Shown: positions 41,995-49,514 of the stretch, one piece after another
Position numbering within the stretch: the first letter of the stretch is position 1
How the letters are laid out: every line of letters starts with the position of its first letter
The notes under the pieces: generated by a model
Seen by the model: the letters and a program-made list of their open reading frames with translations, nothing else
Database searches by the model: none
What the model was told of the DNA's origin: nothing
Made by a program: the position numbers and the translations under genes
Source of the DNA: Halalkalibacterium ligniniphilum
GTDB taxonomy: Bacteria; Bacillota; Bacilli; Bacillales; Bacillaceae_D
NCBI RefSeq assembly: GCF_000334155.1
Contig: NZ_ANNK01000126.1
Span: 1 to 49,514 of the forward strand
Direction of reading: 5' to 3'
Length of the DNA stretch: 49,514 nucleotides

Positions 41995-42249
41995 TTAATC
42001 GGATCGCGTTTCTTGAACGAAAAACACCGTAGAACGTTGACAAATGTGACAAGTGACGAAATGTGGACATTGGTGCTCGGCATAGGAAACAGGAAAGCCA
42101 TCTTCCAGCTTCATTAAATCTATTTCTTCATAGGGACTATAATCATCAAAGTAATCGGTATAACGGCCAATATCATCAAACGGTTGCTTACACGTATCAC
42201 ACGAAATGTTAATATTTTCAAACCCGTTGCATACAGGACATGTGCTCAT
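41995..42249 (-). CDS. Small zinc-ribbon protein
   Basis: 84-aa protein with paired cysteines: STCPVCNGFENINISCDTCKQPF and QCPHFVTCHICQRSTVFFV, i.e. two CxxC pairs at the N-terminus and C...CHIC at the C-terminus, with an acidic middle (YTDYFDDYSPYEEIDL). Probably binds one or two zinc ions. Not assigned to a known function. GGAGC lies upstream of the ATG. Confidence 0.72.
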   Translation of the reverse strand: MSTCPVCNGFENINISCDTCKQPFDDIGRYTDYFDDYSPYEEIDLMKLEDGFPVSYAEHQCPHFVTCHICQRSTVFFVQETRSD

Positions 42250-42473
42250 AACGATGCTCCTTTATTTAAATCTGAAGATTGGAAATCTCCTTTTCAATAC
42301 CAATAAAGATTCAGCTTGTTCAAATTTATGCAAAAAAAAAGAGTTTGTCACTATTTCATTAACCATGCATTTTACATCATGTATTCTATTTTCCTTCTCT
42401 TTTTCTTTGATATGTATGGTGATGTGCTTTTCTTATTGGTATTTTCTAACACGTTTTAGAGCTATAAAAAATG
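42250..42473. other. Intergenic region between zinc-ribbon and acyl-CoA synthetase genes
   Basis: AT-rich stretch with a 93-codon open frame on the plus strand but no ribosome site and low-complexity Phe/Ser/Cys-rich translation, so no gene is called. It contains the upstream region of the zinc-ribbon gene. Confidence 0.4.
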
Positions 42474-42503
42474 AAGGCTTTCGCTAAGTGAAGCAAAAGC
42501 CTT
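42474..42503 (-). terminator. Terminator of the leucine-catabolism operon
   Basis: AAGGCTTTCGCT (42474-42485) pairs with AGCAAAAGCCTT (42492-42503) with one G-U, followed on the minus strand by CATTTTTTAT. It lies 84 bases after the acyl-CoA synthetase stop codon. Confidence 0.8.
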
Positions 42504-42587
42504 TTATGCATGAGGATGTATAAGGTTTATCAGCCGCTACTAATTTTCAAGTTACGATTAATTGATATTTTCTTTTGTAGAAATCCA

Positions 42588-44543
42588 CTAACTGCATGAT
42601 TTACGAAGGGCTTGGATTTCCTCAACCGCTTCTGGGTTTTCAAGTGAGGACAAGTCACCTGCAGATTGATGTAAATAAGCAGCTTTTATCGCTCGACGCA
42701 TCACCTTTGCATTTCGTGTTTTCGGTAAATCCTGTACAAAAAATATGTCCTTTGGCTTAAGTGCTTTTCCTAATTTTTCAGCAACAAGGTTTAAAAGCCT
42801 TTCTTTTAATGCAGCACTTTCTGAAATGTCTGGTGCAAGGACGACAAAACAAATGGCCACCTCTCCTTTTATCGGATCAGGAACACCAATTGTCCCTGCT
42901 TCCACAACGCTATGATCGCTAACAAGAACCGACTCCACTTCCGCAGGACCTACACGCTTGCCTGCAATATTTAACGTGTCATCTGAGCGCCCAGTAATTG
43001 TCCAGAAGCCTTCTTCATCCTTTATGACCCAGTCTCCATGGACCCAAGTATTTGGCCATCTAGACCAGTAGGTTTCATGAAATCGTTCATGCTCCTTCCA
43101 AAAGCCATTTGTCATTCCTACCCAAGGCTTGGTTAAAACGAGTTCCCCAACTTCATTAGAAATAGACTTTCCATCTTGACTATAGACATCTGCTGCCATC
43201 CCAGGGAGAGGTGAGTTAAAGGTGATCGGTCCAATCGGCCGAATTAAAACATTTCCGAGAATGCCCCCCGAAATTTCCGTTCCACCAGAATAATTGAAGA
43301 TTGGAATCTTTCCATGTCCAATTTTTTCAAAGAGCCAACGCCACGGTTCAGGATTCCAAGGCTCTCCAGTGGAACCGATGACTCGAAGCGTCGACAGATC
43401 ATAAGGCTTAGCCCATTTTTCTCCGTGCTTCATCATACCTCGGATCAAGGTTGGAGATACGCCTAAATGTGTCACACCGTGGTCGCTTACAATTTTCCAA
43501 AGTCGATCAGGGTGTGGGTAATCTGGTGTCCCTTCATATAAGAGGATTGTTGCTCCATTAATGAGACCACCATATACAAGAAAAGGACCCATCATCCAAC
43601 CCATATCTGTATACCAAAACATCACATCTTCTTTTTTCACATCCATTCCAATACCCGCATCAAATGCGGCTTTTATCGGAAATCCACTATGTGTGTGAAC
43701 CGCTCCTTTTGGTCGTCCTGTCGTCCCAGAGGTATAGATGAGCATAAGGGTTTCATCACTTTCCATTTCTTCTGTTTTTATCATTGGCTCTGCTTGAATA
43801 AGCTCATTCCAATTTATAGCATGATGATTAAGCGCTAATTGTTGTTCCAGACGTCCCACAACAATGACTTGTTCAACTGTAGGAGAAAGGGCAACTGCTT
43901 TCTCCGCTTCTCGTCTCAGATCAATTGGCTTTCCACGCCGATAAAAGCCGTCAGCAGTTAGGAGCATTTTTGCTTCACTTGCCTGAAGACGAGTGGCTAC
44001 AGCTTCGGCACCATAGCCTGAGAACACAGGACTATAAATTGCCCCTAATTTAGAAATGGCCATCATTGCAATCACTGTTTCCGGAAGCATCGGCATATAA
44101 ATGGCAACAATCTCACCTTTTTTTAGTCCAAGCTTTTTCAACCCACCTGCAGCCCTTTCAACTTCTGCCTGCATTTCTGCAAAAGAATATTGACGGATTT
44201 GACCATCTTCTCCTTCCCAAAGCAGGGCTTGCTTTTCTCTCATGGTTGGATCGTTCGCCCAGCGGGAAACAGCAGCATCCATTGCATTCAATGCTCCATT
44301 TTGAAACCAAACAGGCCATTGAATACCTTTTTCAAGAGAAAGAGCTTTTTCATATTGCTTAAACCAAGGAATGCCAAGCTCTTTTTCAGCTTCCTCCCAA
44401 AACCAAGCAATATCGTCAATCGACGCTTGGTAAAAAGCTTCATAGCTAGTAAAACCAAGCTTTTTCATCCATTGATACAGACGAGTGGCTTCCATTTGTT
44501 CTTGTGTTGGGCTCCAGACAGCCTTCGTGTCGCTCACATTCAC
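42588..44543 (-). CDS. Acyl-CoA synthetase (acetyl/acetoacetyl-CoA synthetase-like)
   Basis: 651-aa AMP-forming synthetase of the acetyl-CoA synthetase superfamily with an ACAS N-terminal region. Core motifs: TLMLIYTSGTTGRPKGAVHTH, YSGGTEISGG, WVHGDWVIKDEEGFW, GRSDDTLNIAGKRVGPAEVES and the acceptor Lys in LPKTRNAKVMRR. It is the last gene of the operon, 34 bases after the carboxyltransferase gene. HMG-CoA lyase yields acetoacetate plus acetyl-CoA, so activation of acetoacetate is a plausible role, but acetate, propionate or a branched acid cannot be excluded. Confidence 0.82.
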   Translation of the reverse strand: MNVSDTKAVWSPTQEQMEATRLYQWMKKLGFTSYEAFYQASIDDIAWFWEEAEKELGIPWFKQYEKALSLEKGIQWPVWFQNGALNAMDAAVSRWANDPTMREKQALLWEGEDGQIRQYSFAEMQAEVERAAGGLKKLGLKKGEIVAIYMPMLPETVIAMMAISKLGAIYSPVFSGYGAEAVATRLQASEAKMLLTADGFYRRGKPIDLRREAEKAVALSPTVEQVIVVGRLEQQLALNHHAINWNELIQAEPMIKTEEMESDETLMLIYTSGTTGRPKGAVHTHSGFPIKAAFDAGIGMDVKKEDVMFWYTDMGWMMGPFLVYGGLINGATILLYEGTPDYPHPDRLWKIVSDHGVTHLGVSPTLIRGMMKHGEKWAKPYDLSTLRVIGSTGEPWNPEPWRWLFEKIGHGKIPIFNYSGGTEISGGILGNVLIRPIGPITFNSPLPGMAADVYSQDGKSISNEVGELVLTKPWVGMTNGFWKEHERFHETYWSRWPNTWVHGDWVIKDEEGFWTITGRSDDTLNIAGKRVGPAEVESVLVSDHSVVEAGTIGVPDPIKGEVAICFVVLAPDISESAALKERLLNLVAEKLGKALKPKDIFFVQDLPKTRNAKVMRRAIKAAYLHQSAGDLSSLENPEAVEEIQALRKSCS

Positions 44544-44577
44544 TTCCTCCTTTCTGTCTCTCTCATCTTATGATCGG

Positions 44578-46107
44578 CTATACAGGATAAACAGGATGCT
44601 TGCGCTCGGTAAACGTTACATTCTTTGTTTCATACGCAGCAAACCTTACGATTAATTCCTTTCTAAGCTCATTTCCTTGAACAATCCCATCAACAACCAT
44701 TTCAGATGCAAGTCGATAAATATCAATATTCTCCTTGTATTCCTCACGTTTTTGCTCTACAAAAGTTGCGCGATCCTCTTCAGGAAGCTCTGCAATTTTG
44801 TTGGCGTAAACTGCATTCACAGCAGCTTCTGGTCCCATTACTGCAATTTGTGCGTTTGGCAGTGCGAGACAGCAATCTGGCTCGAAGGCTGGACCTGCCA
44901 TCGCATACAAACCAGCACCATAGGCTTTGCGAACAATAACTGAAATTTTCGGTACTGTCGCTTCAGACATAGCTGCAATCATTTTCGCTCCGTGGCGAAT
45001 AATTCCGGCACGCTCTACCTTTGTTCCGATCATAAAACCAGGAATATCTGCTAAGAACAAGAGAGGAATATGGTAGGCATCACATAAGGTAATAAATTTT
45101 GCTGCTTTATCTGCTGAATCGTGGAATAGAACGCCCCCCTTCATTTTCGGCTGATTGGCAATCACACCTACAGGCTTTCCATCCATTCGTCCAAGTCCTG
45201 TGATCAGCTCAGGAGCAAATAGCTTTTTGATTTCAAAAAACGAGTCCTCATCAATTACTCGATAAATCAAATCGTACATATTAAAAGGAGTGTTTTGATT
45301 TTTCGGAATAATCTCATCGATCGTTTTTTCAAAGGATTTTGGCGGCTTTGTTTCACTAATCGGTGGCAGGTCACCATAATGGGATGGGAAATAACTGAGG
45401 TACGATCTTGCCATTGAAATCGCTTCTTCTTCTGATGATGCTAGGACATCACCACAGCCTGAGACAGAGCAATGCATTCTTGCTCCCCCCATCTCTTCGA
45501 GGCTCACTTTCTCGCCAATGACCATTTCTGCCATTCTTGGCGAGCCGAGGTACATGGAGGCATTGCCGTCGACCATGATGACGATGTCACAAAATGCAGG
45601 GATATATGCCCCTCCTGCAGCAGATGGGCCAAACAAAAGACAGATTTGCGGCACTCTTCCTGAGAGCTTTACTTGATTGTAGAAAATGCGTCCAGCCCCT
45701 CTACGCCCTGGAAACATTTCGATTTGATCGGTGATCCTTGCTCCCGCTGAGTCCACAAGATAAAGCATTGGAACATTCAATTTTTCCGCAGTTTCCTGAA
45801 TCCGAATCATTTTTTCAACCGTTTTCGCTCCCCATGACCCTGCTTTAACTGTCGAATCATTTGCCATGACACAGACCGTTTGGCCGTGGATTTTCCCTAG
45901 CCCTGTCACAACGCCATCAGCAGGTAACCCATCTGCATTGCCATTGGCAAACATGGCATCTTCGATTGAAAGTCCTTGATCAAAAAGCAGCTCAAGTCGC
46001 TCCCGAACAAACAGCTTTCCTTTTGCTCGGTTGCTTTCATGATATTTCGCTGAGCCGCCTTGTTTGATTTTTTCAACTCGTTCCTGAAGCTGTTTCTCAA
46101 ACGACAT
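44578..46107 (-). CDS. yngE: Acyl-CoA carboxylase carboxyltransferase (methylcrotonyl-CoA type)
   Basis: Transfers carboxyl from biotin to an acyl-CoA, probably 3-methylcrotonyl-CoA in leucine breakdown. 509 aa with two crotonase-like carboxyltransferase halves; landmarks KLFVRERLELLFDQG, FGPSAAGGAYIPAFCD, GSPRMAEMVIGE, FLADIPGFMIGTKVERAGIIRHGAKMI and RKAYGAGLYAMAGPAFEPD. The start is preceded by AAGGAGGAG. Order with enoyl-CoA hydratase, HMG-CoA lyase, biotin carrier and biotin carboxylase equals the B. subtilis yngE-yngH set, which supports methylcrotonyl-CoA over propionyl-CoA. Confidence 0.88.
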   Translation of the reverse strand: MSFEKQLQERVEKIKQGGSAKYHESNRAKGKLFVRERLELLFDQGLSIEDAMFANGNADGLPADGVVTGLGKIHGQTVCVMANDSTVKAGSWGAKTVEKMIRIQETAEKLNVPMLYLVDSAGARITDQIEMFPGRRGAGRIFYNQVKLSGRVPQICLLFGPSAAGGAYIPAFCDIVIMVDGNASMYLGSPRMAEMVIGEKVSLEEMGGARMHCSVSGCGDVLASSEEEAISMARSYLSYFPSHYGDLPPISETKPPKSFEKTIDEIIPKNQNTPFNMYDLIYRVIDEDSFFEIKKLFAPELITGLGRMDGKPVGVIANQPKMKGGVLFHDSADKAAKFITLCDAYHIPLLFLADIPGFMIGTKVERAGIIRHGAKMIAAMSEATVPKISVIVRKAYGAGLYAMAGPAFEPDCCLALPNAQIAVMGPEAAVNAVYANKIAELPEEDRATFVEQKREEYKENIDIYRLASEMVVDGIVQGNELRKELIVRFAAYETKNVTFTERKHPVYPV

Positions 46108-46119
46108 CGAATCTCCTCC

Positions 46120-46902
46120 TTACTTTCCTATGTAATGTGGCTTTCGTTTCTCTTTAAAGGCTTTTAGTCCTTCTAACCGGTCCGCCGTCGAGATCGTCTG
46201 TTCATAGGCTAGCTTTTCAATTTTAAGGCCTGTGAGAAGGTCCACTTCTAAACCGGTATCAATGGCTCGCTTTGCCTGGCGAATGGCAATCGGTCCGTTT
46301 TTGCTTATTGCCTCCGCCAGATTATAGGCTTTTGCCATCACCTCTTTTGGAGAGCATGCCCATTCGGCTAAACCCATTTCAGCTGCTTCCGTCCCAGTCA
46401 GCCGTTTTCCTGTAAAAATGAGTTCTTTAGCTTTGCCAACTCCAATTAATCTAGGCAGCCGCTGCGTCCCACCAGCACCAGGAATGATCGCTAACGTTGT
46501 CTCCGTTAAGCCATATAAACCGTGCGTTGACACTATTCGTAAATCACACGCTAAGGCAAGCTCAAGTCCACCGCCAAGGGCACTGCCGTTCATCGCCGCA
46601 ATCACAGGTTGAGGCAAATGTGCCACAGCTTGAATCGTCTCACTGATCAAGGAAACCGTCTTTTTCACCGTCTCGTCATCCATCGTCGCTCGTTCCTTTA
46701 AATCGGCGCCTGCACAAAACGTCTTATTACCGGAACCGCTAATGATCACGACACGAACACTTGGAGTAAATTTCAGTTCATCCACCACAGATTTTAAGTG
46801 CTGTAATAAAGCAATCGACAAAGCATTTGCTGCCTCGGGGCGATGAAGTGTAAGTGTGACGATTCCTGAGTCTTCACGTTGAATGTGCAAAAGCTCATTC
46901 AT
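46120..46902 (-). CDS. yngF: Enoyl-CoA hydratase (methylglutaconyl-CoA hydratase-like)
   Basis: Crotonase-fold enzyme of 260 aa, expected to hydrate 3-methylglutaconyl-CoA to HMG-CoA. Oxyanion-hole regions are KTFCAGADLKERA and AMNGSALGGGLELALACD; the acid/base region is GLTETTLAIIPGAGGTQRLPRLIG. It overlaps the HMG-CoA lyase gene by 4 bases and precedes the carboxyltransferase gene by 12. Substrate is inferred from the operon. Confidence 0.88.
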   Translation of the reverse strand: MNELLHIQREDSGIVTLTLHRPEAANALSIALLQHLKSVVDELKFTPSVRVVIISGSGNKTFCAGADLKERATMDDETVKKTVSLISETIQAVAHLPQPVIAAMNGSALGGGLELALACDLRIVSTHGLYGLTETTLAIIPGAGGTQRLPRLIGVGKAKELIFTGKRLTGTEAAEMGLAEWACSPKEVMAKAYNLAEAISKNGPIAIRQAKRAIDTGLEVDLLTGLKIEKLAYEQTISTADRLEGLKAFKEKRKPHYIGK

Positions 46903-47804
46903 AGGCGTTCTCCTCCTGCTCCCATCTTGGCTTGAAGATTATGACTCGGTAATGTTTTATGAAGCTTTCCTTGGACAAACATAGCGCAATCGAGTAAAGC
47001 GTCCATGTCAACACCTGTATGAAGACCGAGGCCTTGAAATAAGTAGAGAAGATCCTCTGTCGCCACATTTCCTGCGGCCCCTGGTGCATATGGACAGCCT
47101 CCTAATCCACCGACAGAGCCGTCAAAAGCGATAACCCCTTTTTCAAGACCTGCTACAACATTTGCCACAGCCATTCCTTTTGTATCATGGAAATGAAGTG
47201 CAATCTGATCAATTGGAACAAAGTCTAAAAGACTTAGCACATCTTTCACTCGATTAGGGGTAGCAACACCAATTGTATCGCCTAAGGATAGCTCATCTAC
47301 CCCCATCTCCATTAGCTGTTCCACTGTTCTAACAAGGAGGCTTTGATTGATTTCTCCTTCATAAGGACAACCAAACACAGTCGATACATAGCCACGTACC
47401 GTTTTCCCCTCTTTTTTAGCCACATCGATCACGTTTTTTAAAACAGGAAAAGTCTCGTCAATTGTTTTGTTAATGTTTTTCTGATTGTGAGTTTCACTTG
47501 CAGAAATAAACACGGACACCTCATCAATCCCTGCCTCTAGCGCACGCTCCAACCCTTTTTCATTCGGGACAAGGGCACCGTATGTTACACCGGGCCTCCG
47601 TTTAATTCCTTTGACGACTTCACTGGCATCAGCTAAGGCGGGAATCCACTTCGGGTGAACAAATGAGGTCATTTCAATATAAGGGAGACCTGTTTCCCCC
47701 AACGCATTAATCAAGTTAATTTTATCCTCTGTATTAATCCACGCCTGCTCATTTTGAAGCCCATCACGGGGGCCAACTTCTCGTAGACGAACCTCCTTTT
47801 CCAC
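46899..47804 (-). CDS. yngG: Hydroxymethylglutaryl-CoA lyase
   Basis: Cleaves HMG-CoA to acetyl-CoA and acetoacetate, the last step of leucine degradation. 301-aa TIM barrel. Motifs: LREVGPRDGLQNE (metal and catalytic residues), SVFISASETHNQKN, DTIGVATP, HFHDTKGMA (metal His pair) and the signature loop GGLGGCPYAPGAAGNVATED with catalytic Cys. GGGAGGTGA precedes the ATG. Overlaps the hydratase gene by 4 bases. Confidence 0.95.
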   Translation of the reverse strand: MEKEVRLREVGPRDGLQNEQAWINTEDKINLINALGETGLPYIEMTSFVHPKWIPALADASEVVKGIKRRPGVTYGALVPNEKGLERALEAGIDEVSVFISASETHNQKNINKTIDETFPVLKNVIDVAKKEGKTVRGYVSTVFGCPYEGEINQSLLVRTVEQLMEMGVDELSLGDTIGVATPNRVKDVLSLLDFVPIDQIALHFHDTKGMAVANVVAGLEKGVIAFDGSVGGLGGCPYAPGAAGNVATEDLLYLFQGLGLHTGVDMDALLDCAMFVQGKLHKTLPSHNLQAKMGAGGERL

Positions 47805-47818
47805 CAGATCACCTCCCT

Positions 47819-48031
47819 TTACTCAAGTTCAAGGAGAACATCCCCTTCATCCACAAAATCCCCCTCTTGCTTCACGACCTTTTTGACCGTACCGCCCACT
47901 TCTGCTTCAATCGGTATTTCCATTTTCATCGATTCTAAAATGACAACCTCTTGACCAGCCTCGACTGTATCCCCTTCTCCTACAAGCATCCTCCAAATGT
48001 TCCCTGCCATATTTGTTTGGATTTGTTTCAT
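47819..48031 (-). CDS. yngHB: Biotin carboxyl carrier protein, short form
   Basis: 70-aa biotinyl domain: the biotinylated Lys36 lies in ILESMKMEIP, with GDTVEAGQEVV before and VKKVVKQEGDFVDEGDVLLELE after, a complete lipoyl/biotinyl barrel with no extra domain. It would be charged by BirA and serve the adjacent biotin carboxylase and carboxyltransferase. Overlaps the biotin carboxylase stop by 4 bases and precedes the lyase gene by 14. Confidence 0.95.
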   Translation of the reverse strand: MKQIQTNMAGNIWRMLVGEGDTVEAGQEVVILESMKMEIPIEAEVGGTVKKVVKQEGDFVDEGDVLLELE

Positions 48032-49389
48032 GCTTGCTTTCCTCCTTTTAGCGGTTGTACATACTCTTGAACAAAGGCTGTTGTCGCTTCCCCTTTTTGA
48101 AAAACAGGATGAGCAACAACGGTTTTTAGTAGCTCAATATTCGTCTTAATTCCTTCGACAATATAATCATCAAGTGCTTGAATTAGGCGTGCTATTGCCT
48201 CTTCTCGGGTTTCTCCTCTGACAATCATTTTGGCAATCATGGGGTCATAAAAAGGAGTTACCTTCACTCCTTCCTCAATCGCATACTCATGACGGATATA
48301 GGAGGCCTCAGGCATAGAAAGCCTTTTGATCGTTCCAGGGGATGGCAGAAAGGTCGTTGGATCTTCGGCGTAAATACGCACCTCCATGGCGTGACCAACT
48401 CGGCGTATGTCATCCTGAGTAAATGGAAGGGCTTCTCCAGCCGCAATCTTTAATTGAAGCTCAACAAGGTCAAGCCCTGTAATTTCCTCTGTCACTGGGT
48501 GCTCAACTTGAAGGCGAGTGTTCATTTCTAAAAAGTAAATATTTTTTTGTCCATCCACCAAAAATTCAACCGTACCTGCATTTGTATAGCCAATTGCTTG
48601 GGTTGCTCGCACCCCAAGCTCCCCCATCTTCCTTCTTGTCACATCATCCAAAAACGGAGAAGGGGCTTCCTCTACCACCTTCTGATGACGACGCTGCACC
48701 GAGCAATCTCGCTCCCATAGATGAACGGTTGTCCCTTGTGAATCAGCTAACACCTGAACCTCAATATGCCGTGGGTTGACAATGCTTTTCTCCAAAAACA
48801 TTGCCCCATCTCCAAAAAATGATTCAGCTCTTGCCTGATTTCCTGCAAATGCTTTTTCCAGCTCTCCAGCATGATGAACGAGCTGCATCCCAATACCGCC
48901 ACCACCAGCCGAAGCCTTCAGCATGACAGGGTAGCCAATACGCTTGGCTACCTCTATGGCTTCGTCTACACTTTTTAACGGTTCATTCACTCCTGGAATC
49001 ACAGGAATCCCCGCCTTCTCCATCGTTTTACGCGCTTCAATCTTGCTCCCCATTTTTTGAATAACATCTGGATGTGGACCGATAAATGTAAACCCTTCCT
49101 CTATACAGCGACGTGCAAAGTCCGCATTTTCAGAAAGAAGCCCATAGCCTGGATGAATCGCCTCAACCTCGGCTTGTTTAGCGACTTCAATGATTTTTTC
49201 AACATTTAAATAGCTTTCAAGCACTCGATTCTTTCCAACCACATATGCCTCATCTGCTAGGGTAACGTGCAACGAATCAAGGTCAGCCTCAGAATAAACG
49301 GCAACAGTCGCGATCTTTAAACGCTTGCATGTTCGGATAATACGAGCAGCAATTTCGCCACGATTTGCAATCAATATTTTTGCAAACAT
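48028..49389 (-). CDS. yngH: Biotin carboxylase subunit
   Basis: ATP-dependent carboxylation of biotin on the carrier protein. 453 aa. N-terminal domain FAKILIANRGEIAARIIRTCKRL; ATP-grasp with MLKASAGGGGIGMQLV, HIEVQVLADSQG, RDCSVQRRHQKVVEEAPSP, FLEMNTRLQVEHPVTE (metal and bicarbonate residues); C-terminal domain ending with the HAMEVRIYAEDP region. It overlaps the carrier gene by 4 bases. Distinct from the fatty-acid AccC by context. Confidence 0.93.
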   Translation of the reverse strand: MFAKILIANRGEIAARIIRTCKRLKIATVAVYSEADLDSLHVTLADEAYVVGKNRVLESYLNVEKIIEVAKQAEVEAIHPGYGLLSENADFARRCIEEGFTFIGPHPDVIQKMGSKIEARKTMEKAGIPVIPGVNEPLKSVDEAIEVAKRIGYPVMLKASAGGGGIGMQLVHHAGELEKAFAGNQARAESFFGDGAMFLEKSIVNPRHIEVQVLADSQGTTVHLWERDCSVQRRHQKVVEEAPSPFLDDVTRRKMGELGVRATQAIGYTNAGTVEFLVDGQKNIYFLEMNTRLQVEHPVTEEITGLDLVELQLKIAAGEALPFTQDDIRRVGHAMEVRIYAEDPTTFLPSPGTIKRLSMPEASYIRHEYAIEEGVKVTPFYDPMIAKMIVRGETREEAIARLIQALDDYIVEGIKTNIELLKTVVAHPVFQKGEATTAFVQEYVQPLKGGKQA

Positions 49390-49425
49390 TGCTCTCCCCC
49401 CTTGGATCGATATCTCTACACATGT

Positions 49426-49514
49426 TTAATTTGTTTTTAATTCGAATACTTCCTTTGCCTGCTCTCGCAGCTTGAACTTTTGGATTTTCCCTGAGGCTGT
49501 CATTGGATACTCAT
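49426..49514 (-). CDS. yngI: AMP-forming acyl-CoA ligase, 3' end (partial)
   Basis: Only the last 29 codons lie in the window: EYPMTASGKIQKFKLREQAKEVFELK and a short end. PMTASGKIQK is the C-terminal A10 motif of AMP-forming ligases, with its catalytic Lys. The B. subtilis yng operon has the ligase gene yngI upstream of yngH in the same direction, so this is probably its ortholog. Gene continues beyond the right edge. Confidence 0.8.
   Translation of the reverse strand, partial: EYPMTASGKIQKFKLREQAKEVFELKTN

Noticed and set aside
42206-42487. 93-codon plus-strand frame in the gap before the acyl-CoA synthetase gene
   Set aside because: No ribosome site at its start or at the internal ATG; low-complexity Phe/Ser/Cys composition typical of AT-rich noise.
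1-49514. CRISPR arrays, tRNA or rRNA genes, prophage genes, insertion sequences
   Set aside because: No regularly spaced direct repeats, no tRNA cloverleaf with CCA-type end, no transposase or phage protein was seen on either strand.

Overview
This window looks like a chromosomal segment of a low-to-middle GC, spore-forming member of the Bacillaceae. The long acidic tail on PrsA and the dispersed repeat types suggest an alkaliphilic Bacillus-like genus (inference). Evidence for the family: strong AGGAGG ribosome sites, frequent TTG/GTG starts, spore-associated genes (YheC/YheD ATP-grasp proteins, YhaL, YjcZ peptides, YhaX), and gene order that follows the Bacillus subtilis pbpF-ecsCBA-hit-serC-yhaH-hpr-prsA-yhaL-yhaM-yhaPQ-hemZ-yhaX-yheABCDE region in reverse. 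I see no rRNA, tRNA, CRISPR, prophage or insertion sequence.

Layout. 1-350: two unrelated dispersed repeats at the left edge. 403-7567: class A PBP (pbpF-like), then a complete cell-envelope stress operon liaI-liaH-liaG-liaF-liaS-liaR on the minus strand, with a candidate LiaR box and promoter upstream of liaI and a perfect 15-bp stem-loop between liaH and liaG. 7819-13831: ccdA-like gene, ecsABC transporter, a PCYCGC lipoprotein and an acyl-CoA ligase. 14027-17110: hit, serC, a small membrane protein, a YtxH protein and hpr/scoC. 17237-21345: YpmS-like protein, small membrane protein, two YjcZ peptides, prsA, yhaL and yhaM.

21670-27369 is a block not found between yhaM and yhaP in B. subtilis: an MFS exporter, the secretion-stress pair cssRS, a His/Tyr/Gly-rich small protein, and a lipoprotein-type YidC insertase preceded by a 93-codon membrane leader peptide. 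The leader has an N-terminal membrane segment, a C-terminal Asp-Asp-Ala-Pro-Pro sequence, and codons that can pair with the yidC Shine-Dalgarno sequence. This is the architecture of a force-sensing arrest peptide (MifM, or the RAPP-type Apd/Apc peptides) and is my main discovery candidate.

27448-31401: yhaPQ ABC exporter, then a decayed GntR/ABC locus (truncated ATPase with intact Walker A, membrane protein with likely frameshift), and yhzD. 31454-40656: hemZ, a yhaX-like HAD protein lacking catalytic acids, yheA, yheB, three tandem YheC/YheD ATP-grasp proteins, yheE and a small protein. 40888-42249: msmX-like sugar-importer ATPase and a zinc-ribbon protein. 42588-49514: a leucine/isovalerate catabolic operon (biotin carboxylase, biotin carrier, HMG-CoA lyase, enoyl-CoA hydratase, carboxyltransferase, acyl-CoA synthetase, and the 3' end of another AMP-forming ligase at the right edge), related to B. 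subtilis yngIHBGFE.

Theme: much of the window concerns the cell envelope and protein secretion (PBP, Lia, Ecs, PrsA, CssRS, YidC), so the pieces may work together in export and quality control of membrane and secreted proteins.
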